DNA of 64,000 nucleotides from Ophthalmolycus amberensis (lineage: Eukaryota; Chordata; Actinopteri; Perciformes; Zoarcidae), in the NCBI GenBank assembly GCA_024529925.1, contig JAFEUB010000846.1, positions 2,780,501 through 2,844,500 on the forward strand, in the 5' to 3' direction. Positions 54,001-61,684 of this stretch are shown one piece after another (position 1 is the first letter of the stretch; every line of letters starts with the position of its first letter). The position numbers were made by a program, and so were the translations under genes. A model generated the notes under the pieces. The model saw only the letters and a list, made by a program, of their open reading frames with translations. It was not told the DNA's origin and did not search any database.

Positions 54001-57000
54001 TTCACTAGACCTCAGCCAGGTGTTGCAATCGGGCCAGTAGAGGCGTCCTTTTGTCAGATCCCAGTCTTGTGATGTAGTTAGAGCGCTTACTGAACACATA
54101 CAGCAGGTTCAGCACAGACAGGACCACCTGCATGTCACATGACGCTAACAAGGTGGTTAAGTGCTGTAAAAGGGGGTGGGAGTGGCAGATGAAAGAGGGT
54201 TAAAGTTAGTGAGCTGCTTTACTTTTTCCAGAAAAAAACAGTAGTGGTCCAGAGTGTACCAGGTTCATGCCTACCTCTATGGAGCTGTAGAGGTGCCTAG
54301 AGAAGCTATACTCAATGAGCAGGGCCGTGAAGTTGAGAACTGCCAAAAGCAGGGCTTTGAGCTGACCATTATCGGGACGGTCACACACCAGCAGCCATGA
54401 CATGTTCTCCACTGTCTGGCCTGCATCACACAGGATGCCATCAAAGCGGTCCAGTAGATCCACCCAGTGGTACAGCTCACACTGTTGAAGACAAATCATC
54501 TTCAGTAACGGTAAAATATCACAGGGGACTGCTTTCTGAATACAACAAGTATTTGGAATGGTTGAACTCTTGATACAAGCATACGACAGATCTCCCAAAT
54601 AAACCTGATGTTAAATGACATTTAACATTATATTCCTTAGTGTGCTTGTTTTCTTGTTTGGATTTGTGTTTTTTTTAGCTCATCAAGTGGTTATAGTCAA
54701 AAGTTTTTACATGTGGGAAATGTGGAAACAAAGTCCAAATAAAACTGCTGAAAACCAGCCTCCAAGAGATGTTTAAACAATCTGTTTATATAAAGGGTGG
54801 TGTTGACATTTGCTTTCCTACTCTCTGCACTCACTGCATACCTGCTCTTGCCATTGCCCGTCTTATTCTTTACTTTTTAGGCTTTCTGGTGGAGCAAATG
54901 CTCATACCAACAGGGGAATAGTAATTACCGTTTGAACAACCAAGGCATCCTGGTGAGCAAGCAGTCCAAGAGTACATCCACATTAAACCAGTTAAAAATA
55001 TGTATTTTTCAGCACTCCATTCACGCCAAAGCATTTTGGGGGGGGACTTTAATTCATATCTAGCTTACCCTGTGGTCTTCTCATTTTAAATGTCGATACA
55101 GCCGATCACACATTAAAGATGTTGTCATTAATATAAACATCTGTATCTATTCATGTTTTTGTAAAGAGGATGTACAAGCTTAAAAATAATGATATGCAGC
55201 GCAACTGACAGTAAGAGATTTGGCCGTTTCTCTATTTTTTTTTCTTAGAAAAACAATCTAGAAAAACTAACGTCTTAAAAATTTTAATGAAGGCACTATT
55301 TTTTAAAGAAATTATGGTTTAGTGCAGACACAGTCTAAGACGTGTCCCAATTCCTGTCAGATTCCTGAAATACGCATTTTATGTCTGTGATATTCCACAC
55401 AATCATTGACTGGTGGGAATGGACGGGGTTCCAAAGGAAAGACGGAGGATGGTGCCTCTTCCCGTTTTCTTTGGGGCTTACCTTGCCAATATTCCAGGTC
55501 TTGATGTGCTGCAGTTCAACCAGCAGTTGCTCATCACTGCATGCCTTGAGCTTCTCTATAAGTATCCTGCAGTCGGCAGGCTGTTGGTTCAGAAGAGGCA
55601 TAAAATGGTTAGTCAGAAGTGAGTGCACGGACCTCCAATGGCTCTTTTCTACTAGCATAGCACAGTATAGCATACATTAGCGATGCTGTGACATGCCGAG
55701 ACACAAAAACCTGCATTTCTTCTGTGTACTTAAAGAAGGGGCGAAAGGTGCTGACCTGTAATACCGCTGTTTTTGTACCACTTATGAGCAGGACAAAACT
55801 ATGACCATCTCTGCCCTAAACTGTGTCACTGCACTATAATGGTTTGCTCAACACGGTCGACCATCCAACAAGCAGTTCTGATTAAGCATACCGGCAGCAT
55901 AACAGAGAGAAACCTTAAGATTGAGTTATGCTTGCAGCATTCGGGAGGGTCGCCAAAGTGATGCCACACCATCAGACACGATGCTTTGTAGGGGTTCTGG
56001 GTGGCAGGTTTTTTGCAAATCCTTGCATAGCCAACATTTTCTAACTATGCAGACGCGTGAAGAAAAATGGAGAACGGCGGTTTTCCACTAGGACAATCCT
56101 GCACAGAGTATATAAGATCCACGGGTTTCCTCGTCAGCTCATGTCCCTGCGACTGTCGACTGACGAATGTATAACCGAGGCTTTACAGTTTTGGGATTTG
56201 TTCTCATTTAACATAATCTCAGACGTGTAAGACCTGCGTCACTGCTAGCCACAGCGAAAATGTCCTGCTGCTGCTTAAATGCATACCACTGCTATGCCGT
56301 TTATTGTGAAGCACAAATAGGAAGTGCAACCTTATTGTCACCAAGGTTAACAACTGACTGCATAATCCTTGCCTTCAGCAGAGATGCACAGATTGCCTTT
56401 TTTTCATTAAAAGTCTGACCTGCTGATTCCAATTTGATTAAAAACACGGAGTCAAATTCCTTGTATGTGTATGCATACATGGCCAGTAAAGCTGATTCAC
56501 ATTTCTTTCTAAGAACCATAATTGACAGCAGGGCTGCAAACTAACTTCAGGACGTCATTGTACACCATAGAAAATGCTTGGTTATTGTCATCTATAGTGG
56601 TTATTTGCATGAAGACACACAATCAAATTATTGTGTTGTTTAAATCTTTGCTTTAAAAAATCCTGGAAATAGTAGTTTTAATTATACATTATAAGTTAGA
56701 GCTACATTTAATGTTAGGCGGTTTTACAGGTCATAATCCCCTCCAATACCCATTTTATATTGCTGTGAAAACATTTCCTTTTCTTTCTCGCCATAAACTA
56801 GATTAGAACATAACTTAACTTTGCCCAATACTCAATTTTACTGTATAGAGCTTGAAAGCAGCATAATGCAAGTCAATGCAATCTCTGTTAACGATAGCTC
56901 TTCAGCTCTGTTATAAGCAGGACTGCGCTAGGGAAAGACCCTGTGCTGTCGGCAGACATGCACTGCGAATACTCTTGGCAGCACATATGGAATGAATTAC

Positions 57001-57633
57001 AATATGATAAAGCAACTGATTAAGTTAGTTGTTCCACCTTATTTTGGACTTGCAGTCGTAAAGAAAAGCAAACTTTAATCATTTTTCACTCTGAGAAACT
57101 TTCACAACGATAACATCTTGTGTGTTTGGCTGTGACGTTACTGTCTGTGCCGCAGTGTGCATATGTGTAAATGTTTCCAGCAAAAAATCTGAACTATTTA
57201 ACCAATTACCAAGTCACAGATCATGGCTGAGCTGAAAACCAGCCATTTCCATCAGCAGCCAATCGATTTGTGCATCTCTAGTTTAGTGATTTATTGGTCA
57301 GCACATCATTTTGCAAAGGACGAATGGTAAAAGAAGCAGCCACAGTTGACTGGTTACATGAAGAGATGCAGGTGACAGGAGTCTACTGCCGTTAATGCAA
57401 ATATCAAACCTTCACCATATGCCTTTTATTAAACTCCCCTGTTGTATAGAAAATCCCTTGGATTGTGCCCCCATTATGGTTTCCTATCACATTTGATCAT
57501 AGTAAAGCTCGGCTTGGGTACCCCAACTCTATTGAAATGATGGTGAGGCTTGATGGTGGCCACACAAGCAAGCTCTAAGCATACTCACAGCTTCAGTAGG
57601 CGTTTTCTTTAACTTGCTTCTGTCTACCTTCAT
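21686..57633 (-). CDS. huwe1: HUWE1 giant HECT-type E3 ubiquitin ligase, complete coding sequence in 80 exons
   Basis: This gene encodes an E3 that accepts ubiquitin from an E2 on a catalytic cysteine and passes it to substrates; mammalian targets include p53, MCL1 and MYC pathway proteins. The spliced product begins [15 protein letters not shown] and ends ECSEGFGLA, both diagnostic of HUWE1. The 80 exons sum to 13,830 nt (4,609 aa plus stop), and all joins keep phase with GT/AG borders. The domain order is armadillo-like N-terminus, UBA (about 1440-1480), UIM (1481-1512), WWE (1724-1782), acidic patch (about 2529-2600), UBM repeats (about 3090-3296) and HECT (about 4273-4609). The catalytic Cys, in the context AHTCFNQ, falls at residue 4576, which is 33 residues from the C-terminus as in human (Cys4341). 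The protein is about 235 residues longer than human, mainly in low-complexity linkers. Exon boundaries were read by eye; exon 31 and the acceptors of a few exons could be alternative. Confidence 0.97.
22882..22911. repeat. (CA)n microsatellite in a huwe1 intron
   Basis: A CA run with one CG interruption lies in the intron between exons 77 and 78, just downstream of the donor of exon 77. Confidence 0.9.
24170..27191 (-). CDS. huwe1: huwe1 exons 66-73: helical region preceding HECT
   Basis: Exons are 27035-27191, 26574-26706, 26165-26367, 25828-26069, 25152-25254, 24754-24903, 24377-24622 and 24170-24287. Strings include [113 protein letters not shown] and [15 protein letters not shown]. An Ala/Pro-rich insertion follows the QRARRLQQ helix in exon 69. 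Confidence 0.95.
27792..29491 (-). CDS. huwe1: huwe1 exons 63-65: DHEALSCLL block and Ser/Thr-rich linkers
   Basis: Exons are 28837-29491, 28001-28715 and 27792-27883, including the two largest coding exons (655 and 715 nt). Conserved blocks are [23 protein letters not shown]-like [55 protein letters not shown] and [20 protein letters not shown]. Between them lie lineage-variable tracts: a poly-Ser run encoded near 29138-29180, a Gly run near 28605-28625 and a Thr/Ser/Ala tract at 28010-28230. Confidence 0.95.
29668..30408 (-). CDS. huwe1: huwe1 exons 61-62: UBM / DUF4414 ubiquitin-binding region
   Basis: Exons are 30188-30408 and 29668-30059. They contain three tandem Leu-Pro motifs typical of ubiquitin-binding motifs: [34 protein letters not shown] and [18 protein letters not shown], followed by [15 protein letters not shown]. 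Human HUWE1 has these as Pfam DUF4414. They are followed by the conserved [20 protein letters not shown] and a region ending [20 protein letters not shown]. Confidence 0.95.
30495..33655 (-). CDS. huwe1: huwe1 exons 54-60: conserved block, then divergent linker; let-7 host intron
   Basis: Exons are 33477-33655, 33299-33388, 32704-32864, 32542-32584, 31343-31702, 30920-31130 and 30495-30619. Exons 54-56 are conserved ([75 protein letters not shown]). Exons 57-60 are rapidly evolving, rich in Ser, Thr, Pro and Glu, and recognisable only by short anchors such as [11 protein letters not shown] and [17 protein letters not shown]. Exon 57 is a 43-nt microexon required to keep phase between exons 56 and 58. 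The intron between exons 57 and 58 holds the let-7 hairpins. Confidence 0.9.
32110..32195 (-). ncRNA. let-7h: let-7 family microRNA precursor, let-7h / miR-98 type
   Basis: Read on the minus strand, the 5p arm at 32171-32192 has the let-7 seed GAGGTAG followed by TAAGTTGTGTTGTT, which matches miR-98-type members (zebrafish let-7h). The 3p arm at 32113-32133 (CTATACAACTTACTGCC) is its star. The hairpin lies about 200 nt downstream of the let-7g hairpin on the same strand and in the same huwe1 intron. Human mir-98 and let-7f-2 sit in a HUWE1 intron in the same way, so the arrangement is ancestral. Confidence 0.93.
32345..32425 (-). ncRNA. let-7g: let-7 family microRNA precursor, let-7g type
   Basis: Read on the minus strand, the 5p arm at 32398-32419 is a 22-nt let-7 sequence with seed GAGGTAG and the central TAGTTTGTATAG that I recall for zebrafish let-7g. 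The 3p arm at 32348-32369 (starting CTATACAGTCTACTGTC) is the classical let-7 star and pairs along the stem. The loop contains AGGATCACACCAGATCTGG. It lies in the intron between huwe1 exons 57 and 58, on the coding strand, so it is probably processed from the huwe1 primary transcript. let-7 represses developmental timing and growth genes such as lin28 and hmga2. The numeric suffix is from memory. Confidence 0.93.
33790..34018 (-). CDS. huwe1: huwe1 exon 53, with two possible acceptors 21 nt apart
   Basis: The exon encodes [21 protein letters not shown] and [15 protein letters not shown], then [16 protein letters not shown]. Using the acceptor before 34018 gives the [10 protein letters not shown] form found in mammals. 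A second acceptor (CTCCCCAG) lies 21 nt downstream, before 33997, and would remove seven residues without shifting the frame. I chose the longer form because it matches the conserved protein. Confidence 0.9.
34462..35047 (-). CDS. huwe1: huwe1 exons 50-52: acidic Asp/Glu tract
   Basis: Exons are 34949-35047, 34703-34833 and 34462-34621. Exon 50 encodes [20 protein letters not shown]. Exons 51-52 encode an uninterrupted acidic run written in GAG/GAA/GAT repeats, followed by the conserved [17 protein letters not shown] and [11 protein letters not shown]. The coding DNA here is itself a trinucleotide-like low-complexity sequence (34706-34760). An acidic stretch at this point is a normal HUWE1 feature and is thought to contact basic substrates such as histones. 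Confidence 0.94.
35266..39483 (-). CDS. huwe1: huwe1 exons 39-49: central region after WWE
   Basis: Exons are 38932-39483, 38624-38819, 38250-38417, 38017-38165, 37862-37928, 37186-37409, 36891-37102, 36599-36781, 35949-36121, 35722-35861 and 35266-35341, covering residues about 1783-2495. Conserved blocks include [70 protein letters not shown] and [19 protein letters not shown]. Divergent Ser/Glu-rich linkers separate them, notably the 5' half of exon 39 and exons 43-44. Mammalian HUWE1 has a reported BH3-like motif in this part; I could not assign it by eye. Confidence 0.93.
39594..39770 (-). CDS. huwe1: huwe1 exon 38: WWE domain core
   Basis: A 177-nt exon, phase 0 at both ends, encodes 59 residues beginning [19 protein letters not shown] and ending [17 protein letters not shown]. 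The conserved Trp residues (NNWRW, GRWCSY) and Glu (AGESSVRF) that name the WWE fold are present. WWE domains are protein-interaction modules that in several E3s bind poly-ADP-ribose. Confidence 0.97.
40275..40884 (-). CDS. huwe1: huwe1 exons 35-37: helical segment between UIM and WWE
   Basis: Exons are 40732-40884, 40481-40608 and 40275-40356. They encode [38 protein letters not shown] and [19 protein letters not shown]. These are hydrophobic helices of the solenoid that lead directly into the WWE domain. All joins keep phase. Confidence 0.94.
41180..41688 (-). CDS. huwe1: huwe1 exons 33-34: ubiquitin-interacting motif and charged helix
   Basis: Exons are 41593-41688 and 41180-41449. Exon 33 encodes [21 protein letters not shown], which fits the UIM pattern: an acidic stretch, then hydrophobic residues around a central Ala and a conserved Ser. 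Exon 34 opens with a highly charged Glu/Arg helix ([18 protein letters not shown]) and continues with [20 protein letters not shown] and ILGQVVHQ. Both exons are phase 0. The UBA and UIM together give two adjacent ubiquitin-binding surfaces. Confidence 0.95.
42370..42492 (-). CDS. huwe1: huwe1 exon 32: UBA domain
   Basis: A single 123-nt exon, phase 0 at both ends, encodes 41 residues that are essentially the ubiquitin-associated domain. It has the canonical loop [17 protein letters not shown] and the third helix [18 protein letters not shown] domains bind mono- and polyubiquitin and would guide HUWE1 to ubiquitinated substrates. The domain is almost identical to the mammalian one. Confidence 0.97.
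42917..42973 (-). CDS. huwe1: huwe1 exon 31: 57-nt in-frame candidate cassette exon before the UBA
   Basis: An acceptor (TATAACAG) and a donor (GTATAAG) bound 57 nt, phase 0 on both sides, encoding [19 protein letters not shown]. The exon is charged and probably helical. Skipping it joins VNQAQLTQ directly to [11 protein letters not shown], which as I recall is how mammalian HUWE1 reads (VNQQQLQQ then LMDMGF). I infer an optional exon extending the helix in front of the UBA domain. The last four residues resemble the human sequence immediately before the UBA, so the exon could be constitutive in fish. Confidence 0.6.
43290..44080 (+). mobile_element. hAT-like transposon fragment with a BED zinc-finger ORF
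   Basis: An ATG at 43547 opens 45 codons to a TAA at 43682-43684. The peptide ([20 protein letters not shown], then [11 protein letters not shown]) has the aromatic-spaced W..HF and the C..C pair of a BED-type zinc finger as found at the N-terminus of hAT transposases. The rest of the transposase is absent, leaving AT-rich sequence to about 44080. It lies in the huwe1 intron between exons 30 and 31. The boundaries are approximate because clear terminal inverted repeats were not identified. Confidence 0.5.
44232..47307 (-). CDS. huwe1: huwe1 coding exons 23-30: armadillo-like region up to the UBA
   Basis: Exons are 47062-47307, 46834-46967, 46638-46750, 46367-46546, 46029-46245, 45820-45942, 45472-45709 and 44232-44645, covering residues about 866-1420. 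Strings include [74 protein letters not shown] and [20 protein letters not shown]. The 3' end of exon 30 encodes a Gly/Ala/Thr-rich low-complexity run of about 60 residues before [13 protein letters not shown] recall nothing this long in mammalian HUWE1, so it is probably a lineage-specific expansion. Confidence 0.93.
45060..45165. repeat. Terminal-repeat-like fragment, possibly hAT
   Basis: The segment with GATTAATCAACTACTTTT, GTAGTAGTCAATGACTACTT and GTTGTGAAAGCCCTAC resembles hAT-type terminal sequences, being AT-rich, partly palindromic and ending in a GGGCTTTCA-like inverted end. It lies in the intron between huwe1 exons 29 and 30. No coding sequence or partner end was found. Confidence 0.25.
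47365..48930 (+). mobile_element. Pogo/Tigger-like (Tc1/mariner superfamily) transposon remnant with inverted ends
   Basis: The ends are inverted repeats: CCGTACTTTTCGGAATATAAG at the left against CCGTACTTTCCGGACTATAAG at the right, with 3 mismatches in 24, flanked by TA dinucleotides (47363-47364 and 48931-48932) as expected for a TA target duplication. Plus-strand coding remains at 48091-48411 encode [26 protein letters not shown] and a tail [20 protein letters not shown]; this is the C-terminal part of a pogo/Tigger-type DDE transposase as I know the family. The catalytic part is missing, so it is a deletion derivative. It sits in the huwe1 intron between exons 22 and 23, antisense to the gene. 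Confidence 0.7.
48773..48816 (+). repeat. Short tandem repeat inside the pogo-like element
   Basis: The 12-nt unit GCTAATCGCTAAT recurs about three and a half times, including a variant (GATAATCGC) near the right end of the element. It may be a sub-terminal protein-binding repeat or simple slippage. Confidence 0.5.
49047..51765 (-). CDS. huwe1: huwe1 coding exons 14-22: rest of the DUF913 region
   Basis: Exons are 51658-51765, 51470-51571, 51224-51304, 50917-51023, 50208-50385, 50029-50120, 49739-49941, 49539-49596 and 49047-49223, covering residues about 497-865. Clear HUWE1 strings are [69 protein letters not shown] and [19 protein letters not shown]. Exon 20 holds a Ser/Asp/Glu-rich patch ([12 protein letters not shown]). 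Exon 14, rich in Ser and Pro ([15 protein letters not shown]), is 108 nt with phase 1 on both sides, so it can be skipped in frame. Confidence 0.93.
51902..57633 (-). CDS. huwe1: huwe1 coding exons 1-13: N-terminal armadillo-like region
   Basis: Exons are 57589-57633, 55482-55580, 54275-54481, 54011-54163, 53853-53915, 53605-53682, 53437-53484, 53174-53342, 52988-53088, 52614-52764, 52374-52501, 52137-52277 and 51902-52007. They encode residues 1 to about 496, largely helical repeats corresponding to Pfam DUF908 and the start of DUF913. In mammalian HUWE1 these form part of the ring-shaped solenoid that gathers substrates. Recognisable strings include [32 protein letters not shown] and [18 protein letters not shown]. 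All phases are consistent. Exons 1-7 are phase 0 at every border. Confidence 0.95.
56380..57279. mobile_element. Candidate non-autonomous hAT-type element in huwe1 intron 1
   Basis: AGAGATGCACAGATTG at 56380-56395 is mirrored as an inverted copy, CAATCGATTTGTGCATCTCT, at 57260-57279. AGAGATGCAC ends are common on fish hAT elements. There is no coding capacity inside. An exact 8-bp target duplication was not evident, so the call rests on the inverted ends. Confidence 0.4.
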
Positions 57634-57658
57634 TGTCGATAATCTCTATTTGATGCTC
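57589..57658 (-). other. huwe1: huwe1 exon with translation start (25 nt of 5'UTR plus 45 nt coding)
   Basis: The acceptor TCAACAG precedes position 57658, and the donor GTGAGTA follows 57589. The ATG at 57631-57633 opens 15 codons, [15 protein letters not shown], which is the known HUWE1 N-terminus. The start has A at -3. The next coding exon (55482-55580) continues [12 protein letters not shown] in phase 0. Confidence 0.9.
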
Positions 57659-57840
57659 CTGTTGAGAAATGTCCATGTACATCAGAAAACACCATGTGAT
57701 GCTGAATTTCAATGCGTTATTTACATAATTTGTAAACAAGCCAAATATTGATTTAAAAATCTAACAATTGTAAAACCAATAACACATTCATATTTAGCGT
57801 TGATAACTCTAGATGTGTGAACAACATGAATTATACTTAC

Positions 57841-57891
57841 AGAGAATGAATTTGGCAGTACCCACTTAACACCATGTTCCAGTCACGTTAT
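57841..57891 (-). other. huwe1: huwe1 5'UTR exon carrying the start of a uORF
   Basis: A 51-nt segment is bounded by an acceptor (TTTTACAG) and a strong donor (GTAAGTA) on the minus strand, just upstream of the exon that holds the initiator ATG. It contains an ATG at 57873-57875 in strong context (A at -3, G at +4). Spliced to the next exon, this frame closes at TAG 57646-57648 after 15 codons, 12 nt before the main ATG. The exon is inferred from splice signals only. Confidence 0.55.
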
Positions 57892-58849
57892 CTGTAAAAT
57901 GATAGAAATAAAACTATAAACAGTGTCCCACATACCACATTATAAAAACATGTACAAGAGTTTCAAAGATTCATCAATATCAAGAAAGGATTCTCTCTCC
58001 CTTAGCATAAGTATACACACATACAGAAGTCAGTTAATTCCAATTAATTAATTTTTTCAAAGCACTCAACTAATAAGCAAGGGTAGTGGATATGGGTATT
58101 TCCTTTAAATGTATGTTGCAGATCACAAATAACTGATTATTATCAATAATCATATTAATAACAATAATACATTATAATTATTAATTAAAATGCTATAATC
58201 ATACATAATTTGATTAAGTTAGCAAGGTCTGAACACCACAAAGCAGACCAATAGCTAGTGGCTAACTAGCAACATACCACACAAAGTTAATTAAATCAGG
58301 CTGGGCCCTACTTAACGTCCTACAACGTTTGACTAACGTTTCTTGTACTTCACTCTTATTCAAGTGATATCTCAATAAAACAGATGCATCAAATAGAGTG
58401 ACTTGACGCTTTAAGTTACAGCCAACGTCACCCTGGCTAACAGCATAACGTTATTTACCCATTCGTTAACAAGTCATTACACACACGTTGGACTGTAGTT
58501 AGTCACAAACTGCATTGGTTTGCTTGGCGACTGTGTTGGCAACACGTCTGGAAAAACCACAGTGGGAAGATCAACGTACCGAAGAAATTGGTCAGTAAAC
58601 GTTTGCTACGGAATTTATGTTAGCCCGTGACCAGCTAGCTGTGAGCTACCGGTGGCGTTAGCAAACGATCCCTGTTAGAAATACTTTAAAGCATTTGAAT
58701 ACCACCAATACCAAAAAAAAAAAAAGTCAGCCAAGTCACAAACAAGTCATATGTGTAATCAACGTCAAACATGTAAAATGTAGATAGCCAAAAAGCAAGC
58801 AATGTTAGCCATATGTGCCAGAGCTGTCAATTCAGATCTAACAAATCCA

Positions 58850-59300
58850 CCATGCTGTCCTGACCAGACTCTTGACTAATTTAGGTCGGGGCTGCGTAGG
58901 CCGCAAATGAAGCCCGCATTCCCCACTCCCGCAACATCGCCGCTCCAAGTAAAAACGAAACTGTAAACACCGCTCGGTGATCAGCGACACTAAAATGGTT
59001 GTTAGTCAAGTACGGGTAACCAGGTAGCGCTACTTAGTTACGGCTCTTACCCGGGTTTCCTCGGCTAGATGGTCGTAGCACGCGCTAGCTAGCAAGCTAG
59101 CTACCGTTAGTTGAATAGCGAGCAGAAACGCGTAATAACTCGCTGAATGATGGCCGGAAGGGTCTAACGTGACACTGCGAGTTTGTCTTTCAGTTTTCGT
59201 TCTGGCAAATTGACTACCGGCTACATACTCTGTAAAGAAATGTCTTCATCCGTCCGTTGTTTTATTTTTCAGAGTATCCGCGCTTGTTTCCATAGCACAT
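58850..59300 (-). promoter_or_regulatory. huwe1: Probable huwe1 promoter and non-coding first exon
   Basis: This stretch is locally richer in CpG than its surroundings. It contains a good minus-strand donor after position 59051 (CCGG followed by GTAAGAG), placed upstream of the predicted 5'UTR exon at 57841-57891. I infer that the first non-coding exon ends at 59051. I cannot place the transcription start. No clear TATA box was seen, which fits a housekeeping promoter. Confidence 0.4.
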
Positions 59301-59336
59301 AGGCACAGTCATCATGACTCCGGGTAGTGTGCAAAA
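59269..59336 (+). other. Possible divergent plus-strand exon next to the huwe1 promoter
   Basis: A tract TTTTATTTTTCAG precedes 59269 and a consensus donor GTGAGTAACG follows 59336 or so. The segment contains an ATG at about 59314 (reading MTPGSVQK). It could be an exon of a divergent transcript or chance splice-like signals. No protein family is recognisable in eight residues. Confidence 0.2.
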
Positions 59337-59339
59337 AGT

Positions 59340-59984
59340 GAGTAACGTTCCGGCACGGACTGAGTGGCCACTGTTCATCGATGCGGTGCATGTTAATATA
59401 AGTCCATCGACCCTATGTGTAACGCATTACCTGCATATTGTATGCGATCCTTAACATTCAAGATCAACAGAGGTCTCCAAATGAGAACATCCACAGCAAA
59501 CGACCAAAAACACTAGATTAATGAAAAGTGATTTTCATCTAAATCCATCAGGTACAGAACTGTCAACCTCACTTGATTGTGAACAGTGAACCAAAAATAC
59601 TGACTTATCGAAACAAAGTATCACCACAGCTGCATTATCCATGCATCAATACTAAAGAGAGTACATTTTGAGACCATATTTTAATAAAATCAGGAGCACA
59701 TTTGGTTATGACTAAACCAGCTAACACTGAAACAAAGAGGAATTCAGGACCCTAGTTTCTTTTAATGTCAGCCGATTAAAGCTCACCACTGATTAACTTA
59801 AATGCTGATAATTCTTGAGTTAGTTCAGTCGATAAATGTTTTTTTCATATTAACCTACTAGCATTATTAGCGTTGTAAATTCCATCAAATCTCAAGACAC
59901 AATTTCCAGAACAGTACCTTCCCTGCAGTACATGTTCAAATTATACCTCTCTAGTTCATTAGTATCAATACATTAAAGTCTGAC
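59340..59984. other. Upstream flank of huwe1, nothing recognised
   Basis: AT-rich DNA between the putative promoter and a LINE remnant, with no supported feature. Confidence 0.5.
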
Positions 59985-60490
59985 CCAGCCCCTTGTCTCT
60001 CAAGGTGTCCCCTGAAGTTCGGTACTTGGTCCCATCCTCTTCATACGCCACCATGGTCTCCATTCCCACCGCTATGCCGACACCCAGCTCTACATCTCCA
60101 CCAAATCCATCACCCCCAAGTGCCTTAAAAGACATTAAAGACCTGGATATAAGCAAACTTTCTCAAACTCAACAGCGACAAATCTGAAATCTTCATCGTC
60201 GGCCCCAAATCCCACAACTTCTCCCTCTGCATCGATGGCACCGCTGTTCCTCTTCCACACACATCCGTAAGCTTGGTATAATTTTCGATCAAACCCTCCC
60301 CTTCGAAACGCCACGTCAATGACATCACAAAAAACGCCTTCTTTCATCTCAAAAACACCGCCCATCTACACCCCTCGCTCATCCACGCCTTCATCTCCTC
60401 TCGACTACTGCAACAGCATCCTGTATGGCACATTCACCAAAATCACCAACAAACTACAATACATCCAGAACTCAGCTGCATTTTTACATT
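59985..60490 (+). mobile_element. LINE reverse-transcriptase remnant (L2/Maui-like), frameshifted
   Basis: Across frames the plus strand reads GVP..RY/VLGPILF-like, then CYADTQLYIST-like, SDKSEIFIVGPKS, VRKLGIIFDQTLPFE, HAFISSRLDYCNSILYGT and LQYIQNSAA. This is the ordered motif series of the RT palm through the post-RT segment of L2-type LINEs. Several single-base frameshifts break it. Confidence 0.7.
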
Positions 60491-61636
60491 TTTATTTAGC
60501 AGACTGTCTCTTAAATGAAACACCAAATTTGACACCAATTTCTTTTGAAACAACAGACGCTTTTGGTAATATTTAATTTTGTTCCTAATAATTCCTTCAT
60601 TCACTTTGTGTTGCTGCTTCCAGCTTTCTCGAGAAACCGTCAAACAAAACTACAGACTTCCTCGGGTCCTGAGCAATACACCTGCTGTGAAATAGTTCCA
60701 TCACACAGCCGAGACTTTACCACTGGACAAGGTAGGCAACTGTCTGGGGCCCCCAACTAAAAGCACTGTAGATTTATAATGATGTTTATAATGATGATCT
60801 ACTACCTACTGTGTACTTCTGCTTCAGAGGAAAACATTGTAGTAGTACATTAAGCGCACAGAAAGATTTTACTGGTGGCTTTGCAGACAAATTTTACTCA
60901 CACAATGTAACAATTCAAACATAAGGCAACTATCTAGCGTCATATTAGAATTAAAAGCTCCACCTTGAACAGATGTATAGTGAATGAAAGTACATTGTGT
61001 TGATAATGCCTCTCTCTATTAAGTTATTACTCAACCAAAAGTCACTGTTAAGTCAGGAACATCTGAAATATACACTTAGTGGAGGTTATTTCCAAATAGG
61101 CATATTAGTCACTTGTTTTGACATAACCGGCGAGGTTATAACGTAGAGCAGAGGATTTAAGTAGCGGTGGTATTTTGCTGGCAGTAATATTATTAGTTAT
61201 AAGCTAGTATCAAGTCATACACCAGGAAAATACACACTATAGTCCCAACTTACTCGCAGTCACACAAGTGAAATACACTCTGGTTCGATTCTGCCTCCAG
61301 TTGGCTATCTGCTCATGTTGACTCCAAAGTGAAGTGACAAATAATTTGACTGTAAAGTGAACTGCAGTCAATGGGTTCTTTTCAAAATGCTAGCATGTGT
61401 CCTTGATTCGCGTCTTATTCACAAACAAGAGATTGAGCAGAGAAGGCGAGGAAGAGAGAGGAGTTGCGGCCCTGATCCTTTAACTAAATGAGCAATCGTT
61501 GCCTCGCTGCCGCCATTTTAAGACGTCGAGTAAATAGGATGTGTGGCACAGCTGCATTATCTGTCCATTATTGTGTTGCTGCTGTATTTAATAACCTCTT
61601 TACGATTTCTGTCCGAGTATAAATGTGGTTATGAAA

Positions 61637-61684
61637 AATAAATATATATATAAATATATATATAAATATATATATATATATTAT
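61637..61684. repeat. (AT)n / ATAAATAT repeat
   Basis: An AT-only alternating tract with regularly spaced AAAT interruptions. Confidence 0.9.
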
